64,000 bases of DNA from Actinomadura oligospora ATCC 43269 (GTDB taxonomy: Bacteria; Actinomycetota; Actinomycetes; Streptosporangiales; Streptosporangiaceae). The position numbers and the translations under genes are program-made. Below, in pieces: positions 26,204 to 35,092 of the stretch. The stretch is taken from contig NZ_JADG01000004.1 of the NCBI RefSeq assembly GCF_000518265.1, positions 868,001 through 932,000 of the forward strand, written 5' to 3'. How positions within the stretch are numbered: position 1 is the stretch's first letter; every line of letters starts with the position of its first letter. Below the pieces are notes generated by a model. It searched no databases and was not told where the DNA came from. It saw only the letters and a list, made by a program, of their open reading frames with translations.

Positions 26204-26242
26204 GCGCCCCGGGGCCCCGCGTCGGCGGGGTCCCCGGGGCGC
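26204..26242 (-). terminator. Hairpin between permease and second ATPase
   Basis: GCGCCCCGGGGCCCCGC (26204-26220) pairs with GCGGGGTCCCCGGGGCGC (26225-26242), about 17 pairs with one bulged T and a four-base loop, 22 bases past the permease stop. It probably ends or attenuates the message from the substrate-binding-protein promoter before the second ATPase and ROK genes. Confidence 0.75.
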
Positions 26243-26264
26243 GTCCGGAAGCGCACCTGACGGC

Positions 26265-27527
26265 CTATCGTCCCGTGGCCGACCGGCGCCGGCGCGACAG
26301 CGCGTCGATGCCCGCCGCCACCAGCAGGACGCCGCCGGTGATGAGGAAGTTGGCGTAGGCGTCCATGCCGAGCAGGCCGAGGCCGTTGTCGATGGTCGCG
26401 ATGACCAGGCCGCCGAGGATCGCGTCCCGGGCCCGGCCGCGTCCGCCGAACAGGCTCGTCCCGCCGATGACGGCCGCGCCGACCGCGTACAGCAGGGTGT
26501 TGCCCGCGCCCGAGTCCGTCGCGACCGAGTTCAGCCGGGACGCCGCGACGATGCCGGACACCGCGGCCAGCCCGGACGCGATCATGAAGACCGACATCCG
26601 GATCCGGGTGACGTTGATGCCCGCGCGGCGGGCCGCCTCGGCGCTGCCGCCGACCGCGTACAGGTGCCGTCCGTAGGCGGTGCGGTCCAGCACGAACGTC
26701 GCGATGATGAGCAGGACGGCGACCAGCGGCACGCCCCACGGGATGCCCGCGAGGGTGACCAGCGGGCTCGGCGCGCGGTCCAGGCTGAGCACGAACGTGC
26801 CGATCAGCAGGATCGCGCCGACGACCACCACGCGCCCGGCGACCAGCTGCACGGGCTTGCCGTGCAGGCCGCGGCGGCGCTGCCGGTTCCAGCGCAGCAG
26901 CTGGCTGGCGGCGTAGCCGAGCGCGACCAGGACGGCCAGCGTCCAGCCGAGCCAGAGCGGCATGTTCTTGTTCGCGAGCGCGACGATGACGTCGTCCCGG
27001 ACCGGGACGGTGCCGCCCTTGCCGATCAGCTTCAGGGTGATGCCCTGCAGGCCGAGGAACAACGCGAGCGTCACCACGAACGACGGGATCCGGATGACCG
27101 AGACCAGCCATCCGATCGCGGTGCCGATGACGACGCCGGTCGCGATCGCCGCGATGACCGCGACGTACCAGGGCTGGCCGGACTCGACGATGAGCTTGGC
27201 CATGACCGCGCCGCACACGCCGCTCGCCACGCCCGCCGACAGGTCGATCTCGCCCAGCAGCAGGACGAACACCAGGCCCATCGCGAGGATGGTCACCGGC
27301 AGCGCCTGGGTGAACAGGTTCGCGACGTTGCCCGTGGACAGGAAGGTGTCCGGGCGCAGCCCGGTGAACAGCACGAACAGGAACGCCAGCGCGAGGATCG
27401 CGGGGATCGCGCCCAGCTCGCCCGCGCGCACCCGCGCCCAGTAGTCGGAGACCGCGGAGCGCACGTCGAGCTGCCGGCGGTCGGCGGCGAAGTCAGCGTC
27501 CGCCAGCCTGGGGATGTCGGTGGACAT
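26265..27527 (-). CDS. Sugar ABC importer permease (XylH/RbsC class)
   Basis: A 420-residue integral membrane protein with about ten helices. The BPD_transp_2 family blocks are GLVFVLLLGEIDLSAGV, IRIPSFVVTLALFLGLQGI, YGRHLYAVGGSAEAARRAGI and AAVIGGTSLFGGRGR. The EIDLSAGV motif and EAARRAGI coupling helix are diagnostic of the carbohydrate uptake 2 (CUT2) permeases. Probably works as a homodimer. It starts 11 bases after the first ATPase gene, so those two genes are surely co-transcribed. Confidence 0.95.
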   Translation of the reverse strand: MSTDIPRLADADFAADRRQLDVRSAVSDYWARVRAGELGAIPAILALAFLFVLFTGLRPDTFLSTGNVANLFTQALPVTILAMGLVFVLLLGEIDLSAGVASGVCGAVMAKLIVESGQPWYVAVIAAIATGVVIGTAIGWLVSVIRIPSFVVTLALFLGLQGITLKLIGKGGTVPVRDDVIVALANKNMPLWLGWTLAVLVALGYAASQLLRWNRQRRRGLHGKPVQLVAGRVVVVGAILLIGTFVLSLDRAPSPLVTLAGIPWGVPLVAVLLIIATFVLDRTAYGRHLYAVGGSAEAARRAGINVTRIRMSVFMIASGLAAVSGIVAASRLNSVATDSGAGNTLLYAVGAAVIGGTSLFGGRGRARDAILGGLVIATIDNGLGLLGMDAYANFLITGGVLLVAAGIDALSRRRRSATGR

Positions 27528-27538
27528 CGCTTCCCCTA

Positions 27539-28324
27539 TCAGATGGTCTCGGCCGCTGTCGCGGGATGGAGCCCGAGGTCGCCGGAGCGGCCCGAGGTGA
27601 TCAGTTCCACGACCTGGCCGTGGGTGACGTCGGTGCGCTTGACCTCCGCCGCGACCCGGCCGAGGTACAGGGTGGTGATGCGGTCGGCGACCTCGAACAC
27701 GTCGTTCATGTTGTGCGAGATCAGCACGACCGCGTGGCCGGTGTCGGCGAGCCTGCGGACCAGGTCGAGCACCTGCCGGGTCTGCGCGACGCCGAGCGCG
27801 GCGGTCGGCTCGTCCAGCACGACCACCTTGGAGTCCCACAGCGCGGCCTTGGCGATGGCGACGGTCTGCCGCTGCCCGCCGGACAGGCTCGACACCTGCT
27901 GCCGGACGGACTTGACGGTGCGGACCGAGAGGCGCGCGAGGGTCTCGCGGGCCTTCTGCTCCATCGCGTCCTCGTCGAGGACGATGCCCTTGCGCTGCTC
28001 GCGGCCGAGGAACATGTTCTGCACGATGTCGAGATTGTCAGCGAGCGCGAGATCCTGGTAGACGATCTCGATACCGAGATCGGCCGCGTCGCGCGGCCCG
28101 GAGACCTTCACCTCGCGGCCCTCGAACTCAAGGACGCCGGAGTCGATCGGGTGGATCCCGGCGATGCACTTGATGAGGGTGGACTTGCCGGCGCCGTTGT
28201 CGCCGACCAGGGCCATCACCTCGCCCTGGCGGAGCGTGAAGTCCACGTCGTGCAGGACGTGCACCGGGCCGAAGCTCTTGTTGACGCCGACCAGGCGCAG
28301 GACGGGGTCGCCGTTTTCTGCCAC
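27539..28324 (-). CDS. Sugar ABC importer ATPase 1 (single-domain)
   Basis: A 261-residue cassette with Walker A VGDNGAGKSTLIKCIAGI, signature LSGGQRQTVAIAKA, Walker B VVVLDEPTAALG and H-loop SHNMNDV. It is nearly superimposable on the ATPase at 25264. I set the start at the GTG at 28324, five bases after GAAGGGAATGAC; the longer frame to 28363 has no ribosome-binding site. CUT2 systems usually have a fused double ATPase, so two separate half-size genes either side of the permease could form a heterodimer, or one could be a spare. Confidence 0.93.
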   Translation of the reverse strand: MAENGDPVLRLVGVNKSFGPVHVLHDVDFTLRQGEVMALVGDNGAGKSTLIKCIAGIHPIDSGVLEFEGREVKVSGPRDAADLGIEIVYQDLALADNLDIVQNMFLGREQRKGIVLDEDAMEQKARETLARLSVRTVKSVRQQVSSLSGGQRQTVAIAKAALWDSKVVVLDEPTAALGVAQTRQVLDLVRRLADTGHAVVLISHNMNDVFEVADRITTLYLGRVAAEVKRTDVTHGQVVELITSGRSGDLGLHPATAAETI

Positions 28325-28437
28325 GTCATTCCCTTCGGGTTCGCCGTGCGCTCCGGCGCGCACCCGGCCCGGGTGGTTCCGCCGGAGGGGCGGTTCCGCG
28401 GGCCGGGCGCGTGCCGGTACTGCTCAGCGGTCGGTCG

Positions 28438-29526
28438 TCACTGGATGCCGGCGGCCGTGCACTTGGCCGCGTAGGCGCCCTTGCACAGCTCGTCCTTCTT
28501 GACGAAGCCGTCGGTCACGACCTGCTTGACGTTGTCCTTGGAGACGCCGATCGGGTTCAGCAGCACCGACGGGACGTCCCGCTTGCCCTGGGAGTCGTTC
28601 GTGGTGCCGTTGGTCTCGCCCTTCTGGCCCTTCATGACGTCGATGGCGAGCTTGGCGACCGCGTCGGCCTCCTGCTTCACCGGCTTGTAGACCGTCATGC
28701 ACTGCGTGCCGTCCAGGATGTTCTGGAGGCCCTGCACCGACGCGTCCTGGCCGGTCACCGGGACCTTGCCGGCCTGCGAGTTCTTCTTCAGGATCGAGAT
28801 GGCGGCGTTGCCGAGGCCGTCGTTGGCGGCGAGCACGCCGTCGATCTTGCCGCTCTGCTGGGTCAGCATCTGCTCGAAGATCGTGGCGGCCTTCTGGTTG
28901 TCCCAGTCGGGGACGGCCTGCTCGGCGACCTTCTTGTAGGTCCCGACCTTGTCCAGGACGCTGTGCGCGCCCTGCGCGAACAGGGTCGCGTTGTTGTCGG
29001 TCGGCGCGCCGTTCAGGTAGGCGATGTTGGCCTGCTTGTCCCCCAGGCACTTCTGCAGGCCCTTGCCGAGCTCCTCGCCGACCTTCACGTTGTCGAAGGA
29101 GACGTAGTAGTCGGACACGCCGCCGAGGGTCAGCCGGTCGTAGTCGATGGTCTTGACGCCCTGCTGCTGCGCCTTGCGCTGCACGGCGGCGGCGGAGTTG
29201 GAGTCCAGGCCGTCCACGATCAGGACGGTCACGCCACCGGTGATCATCTGGTCGGCGATGGTCTGGAACCGCTGGGTGGAGCCCTCGGCGTTCTGGATGT
29301 CGTACTTGACGCCGGCGGCCTTGAACGACTGCTCCAGGAACGGGCGGTCGAAGCTCTCGTACCGGACCGAGGACTTGGTGTCGGGCAGGATCACGCCGAT
29401 CTTGCCCTTGGCCGCGGCGGCGTCGCCGCCGCCGGACGCGCCGTCCTTCTTGTCGTCCCCGCAGGCGGTGAGGGTGAGGGCCGCCGCGGCGGTGAACGCC
29501 GCGAGGCCGATGATCCCCTTGCGCAT
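28438..29526 (-). CDS. Sugar-binding lipoprotein of the CUT2 importer (XylF class)
   Basis: A 362-residue periplasmic-binding-fold lipoprotein. The signal ends with the lipobox LTAC (Cys22), followed by a Lys/Asp/Gly linker. The ligand-binding domain has KIGVILPDTKSSVRYESFDR, GVTVLIVDGLDSNSAA, IAYLNGAPTDNNATLFAQGA, ILAANDGLGNAAIS-type sequence and VPVTGQDASVQGLQNILDGT, the XylF/xylose-binding signature order. It is the first gene of the importer operon. AAAGGAC lies nine bases before the ATG. Two imperfect TTGTT/AACAA-type repeats upstream are candidate ROK sites. Confidence 0.93.
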   Translation of the reverse strand: MRKGIIGLAAFTAAAALTLTACGDDKKDGASGGGDAAAAKGKIGVILPDTKSSVRYESFDRPFLEQSFKAAGVKYDIQNAEGSTQRFQTIADQMITGGVTVLIVDGLDSNSAAAVQRKAQQQGVKTIDYDRLTLGGVSDYYVSFDNVKVGEELGKGLQKCLGDKQANIAYLNGAPTDNNATLFAQGAHSVLDKVGTYKKVAEQAVPDWDNQKAATIFEQMLTQQSGKIDGVLAANDGLGNAAISILKKNSQAGKVPVTGQDASVQGLQNILDGTQCMTVYKPVKQEADAVAKLAIDVMKGQKGETNGTTNDSQGKRDVPSVLLNPIGVSKDNVKQVVTDGFVKKDELCKGAYAAKCTAAGIQ

Positions 29527-30040
29527 GTGCCCGGGTCCTTTCTGGGGGCGGCCGCGTCGGCGCGGCCGGTCTTCGGGGGTGGGATGCGCGCGGACGGTTG
29601 TCCGGGGCTCCCCCCCGCCGTCGCGCGAAATGTTGTGTCCCGCAACTTATGTCGGGTTCGACAGTGATGCCACCCCTGGGGCCGGATGAATTTGTTGTGA
29701 GCAGTAACAATCCAGTAACGCCAGCTCAACGCGGATGAAACGTCCCCGACCAGGACGGACTCCGCGACCCCCGCCACCCCACCAAGATCACGAAAAAGTT
29801 CGCCGCCCCAACATAAGCACCACCGAACCACCAAAGGCCGCGCACAGGCGGAGGCACGGGAGGTCTCGCGGAAGGCCCACGACCCGCGCGTGCGCGCGTC
29901 GAGCGCGGCCCGTCTGCGTGCGCGGGTCAGGCGCGCGTGGGGCCAGTCACGCGCGGGGTTAGGCGGGCGCGGGGTCAGGCATGCGCGGGGTCAGGCATGC
30001 GCGGGGGGGCAGGCGGGCGCGGGGACAGGCGGGCGCGGGG
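29527..30040. other. 514-base intergenic region: importer promoter and repeat array
   Basis: No gene is evident. The left part (29527-29715) holds the promoter of the importer operon on the minus strand, with a TAAGTT -10 candidate (29651-29646). Two related imperfect inverted repeats lie there: GTTGTGTCCCGCAAC at 29632-29646 and TTGTTGTGAGCAGTAACAA at 29692-29710, which are candidate ROK-regulator sites. The middle (29740-29870) is unusually A/C-rich for this genome. The right part is the 16-base repeat array described separately. Confidence 0.5.
29692..29710. promoter_or_regulatory. Candidate ROK operator upstream of the sugar importer
   Basis: TTGTT and AACAA arms separated by nine bases, similar in layout to XylR-type ROK sites (TTGTT/AACAA arms). 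A second weaker copy, GTTG-N7-CAAC at 29632-29646, overlaps the candidate -10 region. Both contain TGTTGTG. The assignment rests on position and shape only. Confidence 0.4.
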
Positions 30041-30050
30041 TCAGGTCTGG
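29921..30050. repeat. Degenerate 16-base tandem repeat array
   Basis: About eight head-to-tail copies of a 16-18-base unit whose best form is CGCGGGGTCAGGCATG. Two central copies are identical, and the flanking ones vary (CGCGGGGACAGGCGGG, CGCGGGGTCAGGTCTGG). The array runs into the last codons of the minus-strand gene that ends at 30041. It is purely tandem with no unique spacers. Confidence 0.85.
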
Positions 30051-30340
30051 GTGGCGAGGACGCGTTGGACGAGGTCGGCGGCGGCCACGACCGAACCGGC
30101 CGGGGCGAGGCGCTCTCCCCAGGACCACCGGTACCACCAGCCGTCCGCGTCCTGCTCGGCCAGGATGTTCTCCGTCAGGACGGGCGCGTCCGGGTTCGTC
30201 ACGTGCAGGCAGGGCGCCTGCCCGCGCGGCACGATGAGCCGCACCCGCAGCCCCCGCCCGAGCAGTTCGTCGCCGAGCTCTTCCAGATGCTCGATCCGCG
30301 TCTTGACCGGCGTGGCCGCTCCCGCGTCGTCAGGCGTCAC
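30041..30340 (-). CDS. Conserved small actinomycete protein, unknown function
   Basis: A 99-residue protein beginning (V)TPDDAGAATPVKTRIEHLEEL, then LRVRLIVPRGQAPCLHVTNP and WWYRWSWGERLAPAG. This Trp-rich pattern resembles small actinomycete proteins often found near helix-turn-helix regulators. The 77-residue protein at 40627 has an analogous WYGQATGSWWAMVP segment. The GTG at 30340 has GGGGAGG upstream. The 3' end lies inside a tandem repeat array, so the carboxy terminus (LVQRVLATQT) may vary between strains. Function unknown. Confidence 0.65.
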   Translation of the reverse strand: MTPDDAGAATPVKTRIEHLEELGDELLGRGLRVRLIVPRGQAPCLHVTNPDAPVLTENILAEQDADGWWYRWSWGERLAPAGSVVAAADLVQRVLATQT

Positions 30341-30545
30341 CGTCGCCTCCCCGTGGATCGCGTGACCGGGCGAGCGCCAGACTGGCACGCCGCCGACCGG
30401 GGCGCACGCACCCGGGGCCGTGACGCGCCCGTGTTCGACCACGCGGCATGTCGTGGCCCGCGAGCGCGAACCGATGTGCCCGATCATGTGTCTGATAATC
30501 GGGATATCGTGCGCGTGGCAGATGCGAGGAAGGCGGGAAACCGGG

Positions 30546-31220
30546 ATGAGTGGGGCTAATCCGGACTGGCGGGCGCAGCTGACGAGGCCGGACTACCCCC
30601 TCCCTCAACGGCCGGAGGACGCTCCGTTCGAGTCCGCGCCCCCACCGGGGTCGGAGGAGACGGCCGTGTCCGCGTCCGGGCCCGGTCCGGTGAGGCCGCC
30701 GAAGCCCGCGTCGTCGGGCACGTCCGCGTACTGGCACCGGCTGCACTACCCGGTCGGCGTCTTCCTGATCGCGTACGGCCTGGCGAGCACGGCCGCGGCG
30801 GCGTTGTCCTGGAGCGACCGGCGCGACCAGGTCGCGTCCTACCTGGACTCCGGCGTCGCGGGCACCGCCCTCATCGGGGTGAAGGGCCTGGAGCTGCTGC
30901 TCGTCGTGCTCACCGTCGCGGGGCTGCTGCGACGCCGGGACGTGTGGTTCCTGCCACCGCTCGCGAGCTGGATGGCGGGCTTCGGCGTCCTGTCCGTCCT
31001 GGACGTCCTGCAAGGCAAGTGGGGCGGCCTCGCCGAGCACGTCGCCTACCTGCTCATGTTCGGCGTCCTGCTGTTCGTCTCCTACGGGCTGGGCGTCAAG
31101 GCCCGTCTCGGCAGCAGGTCGAGCGGCCCTGGCGACGGCGGCGGCCTCACGCGCACCCAGGAACTCGCGCTGGCGGCGCTCAACCGGATTCCGCGCCCCG
31201 CGCCTCCGTCGCGTCCCTGA
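30546..31220 (+). CDS. Four-helix membrane protein of unknown function
   Basis: A 224-residue protein: a Pro-rich soluble amino terminus of about 60 residues, then four hydrophobic segments (YPVGVFLIAYGLASTAAAAL, ALIGVKGLELLLVVLTVAGL, FLPPLASWMAGFGVLSVLDV, VAYLLMFGVLLFVSYGLGV) and a charged tail. No catalytic or transport motif is recognised. It is transcribed alone, divergent from the small protein at 30041 and ending in a strong terminator. Confidence 0.7.
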   Translation: MSGANPDWRAQLTRPDYPLPQRPEDAPFESAPPPGSEETAVSASGPGPVRPPKPASSGTSAYWHRLHYPVGVFLIAYGLASTAAAALSWSDRRDQVASYLDSGVAGTALIGVKGLELLLVVLTVAGLLRRRDVWFLPPLASWMAGFGVLSVLDVLQGKWGGLAEHVAYLLMFGVLLFVSYGLGVKARLGSRSSGPGDGGGLTRTQELALAALNRIPRPAPPSRP

Positions 31221-31235
31221 CCGCCCCAAGAACCT

Positions 31236-31280
31236 CGCCGTGCACCGAGTGCCTTGACGGCACCCGGTGCACGGCGTTTT
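31236..31280 (+). terminator. Rho-independent terminator with T-run
   Basis: CGCCGTGCACCG (31236-31247) pairs with CGGTGCACGGCG (31265-31276). An inner GTGCC/GGCAC stem and a following TTTT complete it. It ends the membrane-protein gene and lies 25 bases from the convergent alcohol dehydrogenase stop. Confidence 0.92.
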
Positions 31281-31304
31281 CGGCACCGCTCGGGCGGGGT
31301 GGGG

Positions 31305-32375
31305 TCAGGGCCGGACGATGATCTTGGCGTGGCGTTCGGGGTTGGCGAGGTCCTGGAAGGCCTGGGAGAGGCCGGAGAGGCCGACCTCGCCGGTGATGAT
31401 GGAGGCCGCGTCGATGCGTCCGGCGGCGATGTCGTGGAGGGTGGCACGGTACTCGTCGGGCATCGCGCCGAAGGTTCCGCGGACGGTGATCTCCTTGGAC
31501 GCCGCGACCCCGGGCTCGACGGTGTCGGGTTGCATGCAGACGCCGACGAGCATGACCGTGGCGCCGGCGGGGGCGCCGTCGATGACCTGCTGGAGGACGC
31601 CCGGGACGCCGACGCACTCGAAGACGACGGCGCCGGGCGCGGTGGTGCCGAAGATCTCGGCGGCGATGCGGTCGACGGTGGTGACCGGGACGCCGAGCTC
31701 GGCCCAGCGGGTGTGCGGGGACGCGACGGCGGGGTCGACGACCTCGTCCGCGCCCAGGGTCTCGGCGAGGGCGCGGCGGCGCGGGGAGAAGTCCACGGCG
31801 ATCACCGGGCCGTGGCCGCGCGCCTTGAGCTGGGCGACGACGCCGAGGCCGATCGGGCCGAGGCCGAGCACGACGGCGACGTCGCCCTGCTCGATGCCGC
31901 TGCGCCGGACGGCGCGGGCCCCGACCGAGAACGGCTCGGTGATCGCGGCGACCCTCGGGTCCAGGCCGTCCGGCACGGGCATCGCCAGGCCCTCGTTGAG
32001 GATCATGTACTCGCCGTACCCGCCCGGGAACATGGGCGCGTAGCCGACGATGCCCGCGCCCTGCGGGCCGAGGGCGATGGGCGGGCCGCAGACGACCGTC
32101 CCGACGGGCAGGGTCCCCTCGGTGCCGGGGCCGTGGGCCACGATCTCGGCGGCGAACTCGTGCCCGAAGACCAGGCCCTCGCGCGGGTCGTGGGGGGTGC
32201 CGCCGGAGCGGCGGGTGGTCTCCATGAAGCCCTCGGGGTCGGCGAGGGCGTGCAGGTCGGAGCCGCAGATGCCGCAGGCGAGCGTCCGCACCAGGAGCTG
32301 CCCGTCGAGGGGGACCGGGTCCGGGACGTCGGTGACGGTGAGGGTGTTGTCCTTGGTCGTCAACGCGGCGCGCAT
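31305..32375 (-). CDS. Zinc-dependent medium-chain dehydrogenase
   Basis: A 356-residue MDR-superfamily oxidoreductase. The catalytic-zinc ligands are in CGICGSDLHALADP and GHEFAAEIVAHG, and the Rossmann domain has VLGLGPIGLGVVAQLKARG and an acidic VIAVDFS turn that favours NAD(H). The four-Cys structural-zinc lobe usual in alcohol dehydrogenases is absent: the corresponding stretch reads VCGPPIALGPQGAGIVGY. The ATG at 32375 has GGGAGGAAC upstream. No operon partner is present; it faces the M14 peptidase gene divergently. The substrate is unknown, and a role with the CoA-catabolic genes is speculative. Confidence 0.88.
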   Translation of the reverse strand: MRAALTTKDNTLTVTDVPDPVPLDGQLLVRTLACGICGSDLHALADPEGFMETTRRSGGTPHDPREGLVFGHEFAAEIVAHGPGTEGTLPVGTVVCGPPIALGPQGAGIVGYAPMFPGGYGEYMILNEGLAMPVPDGLDPRVAAITEPFSVGARAVRRSGIEQGDVAVVLGLGPIGLGVVAQLKARGHGPVIAVDFSPRRRALAETLGADEVVDPAVASPHTRWAELGVPVTTVDRIAAEIFGTTAPGAVVFECVGVPGVLQQVIDGAPAGATVMLVGVCMQPDTVEPGVAASKEITVRGTFGAMPDEYRATLHDIAAGRIDAASIITGEVGLSGLSQAFQDLANPERHAKIIVRP

Positions 32376-32500
32376 CGGTTCCTCCCAGCGTTCGGTGGCG
32401 GAATGTCGCTCACCGAACCGAACCACGTTCGCGCCCGCCGCGGTAGCCCTGCGGCGGGGCGGATCTTGGCAGAAGTTGCCATTGGTGCCTTACGGGACAT

Positions 32501-35038
32501 ATGTCACGTTCCGAAGGCATGAGAGCCTCACGCCTGGCGGTGTCGCTCGTCGCGGCCGCGTCGCTCGCGACGCCGACCGCCGTCGCGACGTCCGCCTCCG
32601 CCGCACCGCCCTCGTCCCCCTCCTGCGACCCCACCCGCACGACGCCCGCGTACCGGGGGAAGGTCCCGTCCCCGAAGCAGGTCCTCGGCGTCGAGCTGGG
32701 CGACCGCGAGGTGACCGCCGCCGAGTCGGACCGTTACCTGGACGCCGTCGCCGCGTCCAGCGAACGCGTCGTCTCCGGGACGCTCGCCACGACCGCCCAA
32801 GGGCGTCCTCTGAAGTACGCCATCGTCGGACGTCCCGAACTGCTCACCCGTGCCGGTCTCGCGCGCGTGCGCGAGGACGCGGCAAAGCTGCGCGACCCGA
32901 AAACGCCCGCGAAGCTCGCCGAGCAGATCGCCAAGCGCGGCGTCCCGATCCTGTGGGTGAGCGGGAACGTGCACGGCAACGAGCCCAGCGGCACCGACGC
33001 GGCGCTGAAGGTGCTGCGCGACCTCGGCGACCGCACCGACTGCGCCGCGCGGACGATCCTCGACAACGCGCTCGTGATCGTCCTGCCCACGCAGAACCCC
33101 GACGGCCGGACGCTGAACACCCGCCAGAACGCCTACGGCTTCGACATGAACCGCGACTGGTTCGCGCGCACGCAGCCCGAGGTCGACGGCAAGCTCACGA
33201 TGCTGAACCAGTACCCGCCCGCGCTGTACATCGACGCGCACGAGATGGGCGGGACCTCGTTCTTCTTCCCGCCGAACGCCGACCCGATCTACCACGAGAC
33301 GCCGGAGCAGGCGATCGGCTGGATCAACGACATCTACGGCGCGGCAATGGCGGCCGAGTTCACCCGGCAGGGCATCGACTACTTCAACCGCGACACCTAC
33401 GACCTCTTCTACCAGGGGTACGGCGACACGGTCCCGATCTCCGGCTTCCTCGCCGCCGGGATGACCTACGAGAAGGGCGACGAGAGCCCCTATCCGGAGC
33501 GGGTCAAGGAGCACTACCTGACCCAGTGGGTGTCGCTGTCGCAGGCCGCGCTGAACCGGCACCGCATCCTGACCGAGTGGCACCAGATGGCCGTGGACGC
33601 CTACCAGCAGGGCGTCGCCGGGAAGCTGGAGCCGAACCAGATCTACAACCCGCCGAACCAGATCGACCGGCAGGTCCCGGACCGGCTCGTCCGGACGTAC
33701 TTCCTGCGGGCGGACGATCCGGCGAAGGGGCCCGAGGTCCGCACGATCGTGCGGCGGCTGCAGCGGATGGGCGTGCGGGTGGACCGGCTCGTCCGGCCTT
33801 TGACGGTGCCCGATTTCAAGCCCTACGGACGCGCCGAGACGCGAACGACGCTGCCCGCCGGGACGTACTCGATCAGCATGGCGCAGGGGCAGAAGCACTG
33901 GATCCAGGCCATGCTGAACGAGGACTCCTACACCCCGTTCCCGTACTTCTACGACGTGACGGCGTGGTCGATGCCGCTGCTGCAGAACGTCGCGGGCGGC
34001 TCGTCCGGGGCGCTGCTCCGTCCGGCCACGGAGCCGGTGCCGCCGCTGCCCTCGGAGACGCCGGGGCACGCCGGGAACGCGCCGAAGATCGGGATTTTGC
34101 AGCTGTCGGCGACGTCGTCCGGCGCGCGGCAGTCCACGGGCTGGCTGCGGTCCCGGCTCGACCGCGAGTGGAAGCTGCCGTACACGCTGCTCAGCCCGGC
34201 CGACGTGGCGTCCGGGAAGCTCGCGGGCGTGCGGGTCCTGGTCGTCCCGAACGGCCCGGCCGAGGCCGCGGACAAGGCGCTGGGCGACGCCGGGCGGACC
34301 GCCCTGACGACGTTCGTCCAGGACGGCGGCCGGTACGTCGGCTGGCAGGGCGGCGCGCAGCTCGCCGCGCGCCTGGGCATCACGACCGACACCTTCGCCG
34401 ACCCGACGTCGGACGTCCCGGGCTCGCTGTTCCGGGTGAGGGTGGACGGCCGCAGCCCGCTCGCGCGCGGGGTCGGAGACACGGCCTGGCAGTTCTACTC
34501 GTACGACCCGGTGATCCGGCAGAGCGACCCGGCGAAGGTCGCGGTCGGCTACCCCGACGCGTCCTCAGCGGACTGGTTCGTCTCGGGCTATGAACAGGGC
34601 TCGGCCGAACTCGGCGGGACCGCCGCCGTAACGGACGAGCCTGTAGGCAAGGGCCGAACGGTCCTGTTCGGCGGCGAACCCAACTTCCGCGCCTTCAGCG
34701 ATGGCACGGCGAAGCTGCTGTACAACGCGTTGCTCGGACCGGACCCGAAGGCTGGGGTGTCCGGTTTGGCCACGGCTCGTCCGCGCGCGGTGGCGAACAC
34801 CCCGCTCCAGGTCGAATCCCCGATCCGGGTGTCGGTCAAGGTGGGCGACGCTGACCGGACGGTCGCGATCCTGCGTTCGGTGGGTGCGCACTATGTGGAG
34901 CGGCGGTCGGGCGACGTCGTCCACTACGTGATCGACAACCCCGGCGGCCTTCCGGCCGACCACCATCCGTTCGCTGGACGCCTGCCGTCCCTCATCCGGC
35001 AGGCGGGCATCACCCCGGTGGCGGTCGTCCTTCCCTGA
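32501..35038 (+). CDS. Secreted M14-family zinc carboxypeptidase with GAT-like tail
   Basis: An 845-residue exported protein. A signal peptide (RLAVSLVAAASLATPTAVAT) precedes a peptidase M14 domain. Zinc ligands are H158 and E161 (NVHGNEPSG) and H247 (IDAHEMG), with the catalytic Glu in MTYEKGDES near 324. After about residue 530 comes a second domain with RVLVVPNGPAEAADKALGDA and FVQDGGRYVGWQGGAQLAAR, similar to a class-I amidotransferase-like fold without a visible Cys nucleophile. The first ATG (32501) or the one at 32519 could be the start. Likely digests peptides outside the cell. Confidence 0.9.
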   Translation: MSRSEGMRASRLAVSLVAAASLATPTAVATSASAAPPSSPSCDPTRTTPAYRGKVPSPKQVLGVELGDREVTAAESDRYLDAVAASSERVVSGTLATTAQGRPLKYAIVGRPELLTRAGLARVREDAAKLRDPKTPAKLAEQIAKRGVPILWVSGNVHGNEPSGTDAALKVLRDLGDRTDCAARTILDNALVIVLPTQNPDGRTLNTRQNAYGFDMNRDWFARTQPEVDGKLTMLNQYPPALYIDAHEMGGTSFFFPPNADPIYHETPEQAIGWINDIYGAAMAAEFTRQGIDYFNRDTYDLFYQGYGDTVPISGFLAAGMTYEKGDESPYPERVKEHYLTQWVSLSQAALNRHRILTEWHQMAVDAYQQGVAGKLEPNQIYNPPNQIDRQVPDRLVRTYFLRADDPAKGPEVRTIVRRLQRMGVRVDRLVRPLTVPDFKPYGRAETRTTLPAGTYSISMAQGQKHWIQAMLNEDSYTPFPYFYDVTAWSMPLLQNVAGGSSGALLRPATEPVPPLPSETPGHAGNAPKIGILQLSATSSGARQSTGWLRSRLDREWKLPYTLLSPADVASGKLAGVRVLVVPNGPAEAADKALGDAGRTALTTFVQDGGRYVGWQGGAQLAARLGITTDTFADPTSDVPGSLFRVRVDGRSPLARGVGDTAWQFYSYDPVIRQSDPAKVAVGYPDASSADWFVSGYEQGSAELGGTAAVTDEPVGKGRTVLFGGEPNFRAFSDGTAKLLYNALLGPDPKAGVSGLATARPRAVANTPLQVESPIRVSVKVGDADRTVAILRSVGAHYVERRSGDVVHYVIDNPGGLPADHHPFAGRLPSLIRQAGITPVAVVLP

Positions 35039-35092
35039 CGCGCACGCGCCCGGGGGCGACCGTCGTCGCGGCCGTCCCCAGGGCGTGGGCCG

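Noticed and set aside
29921..30050. Repeat array considered as a CRISPR
   Set aside because: Units of 16-18 bases abut directly with no unique spacers, and no cas genes are present.
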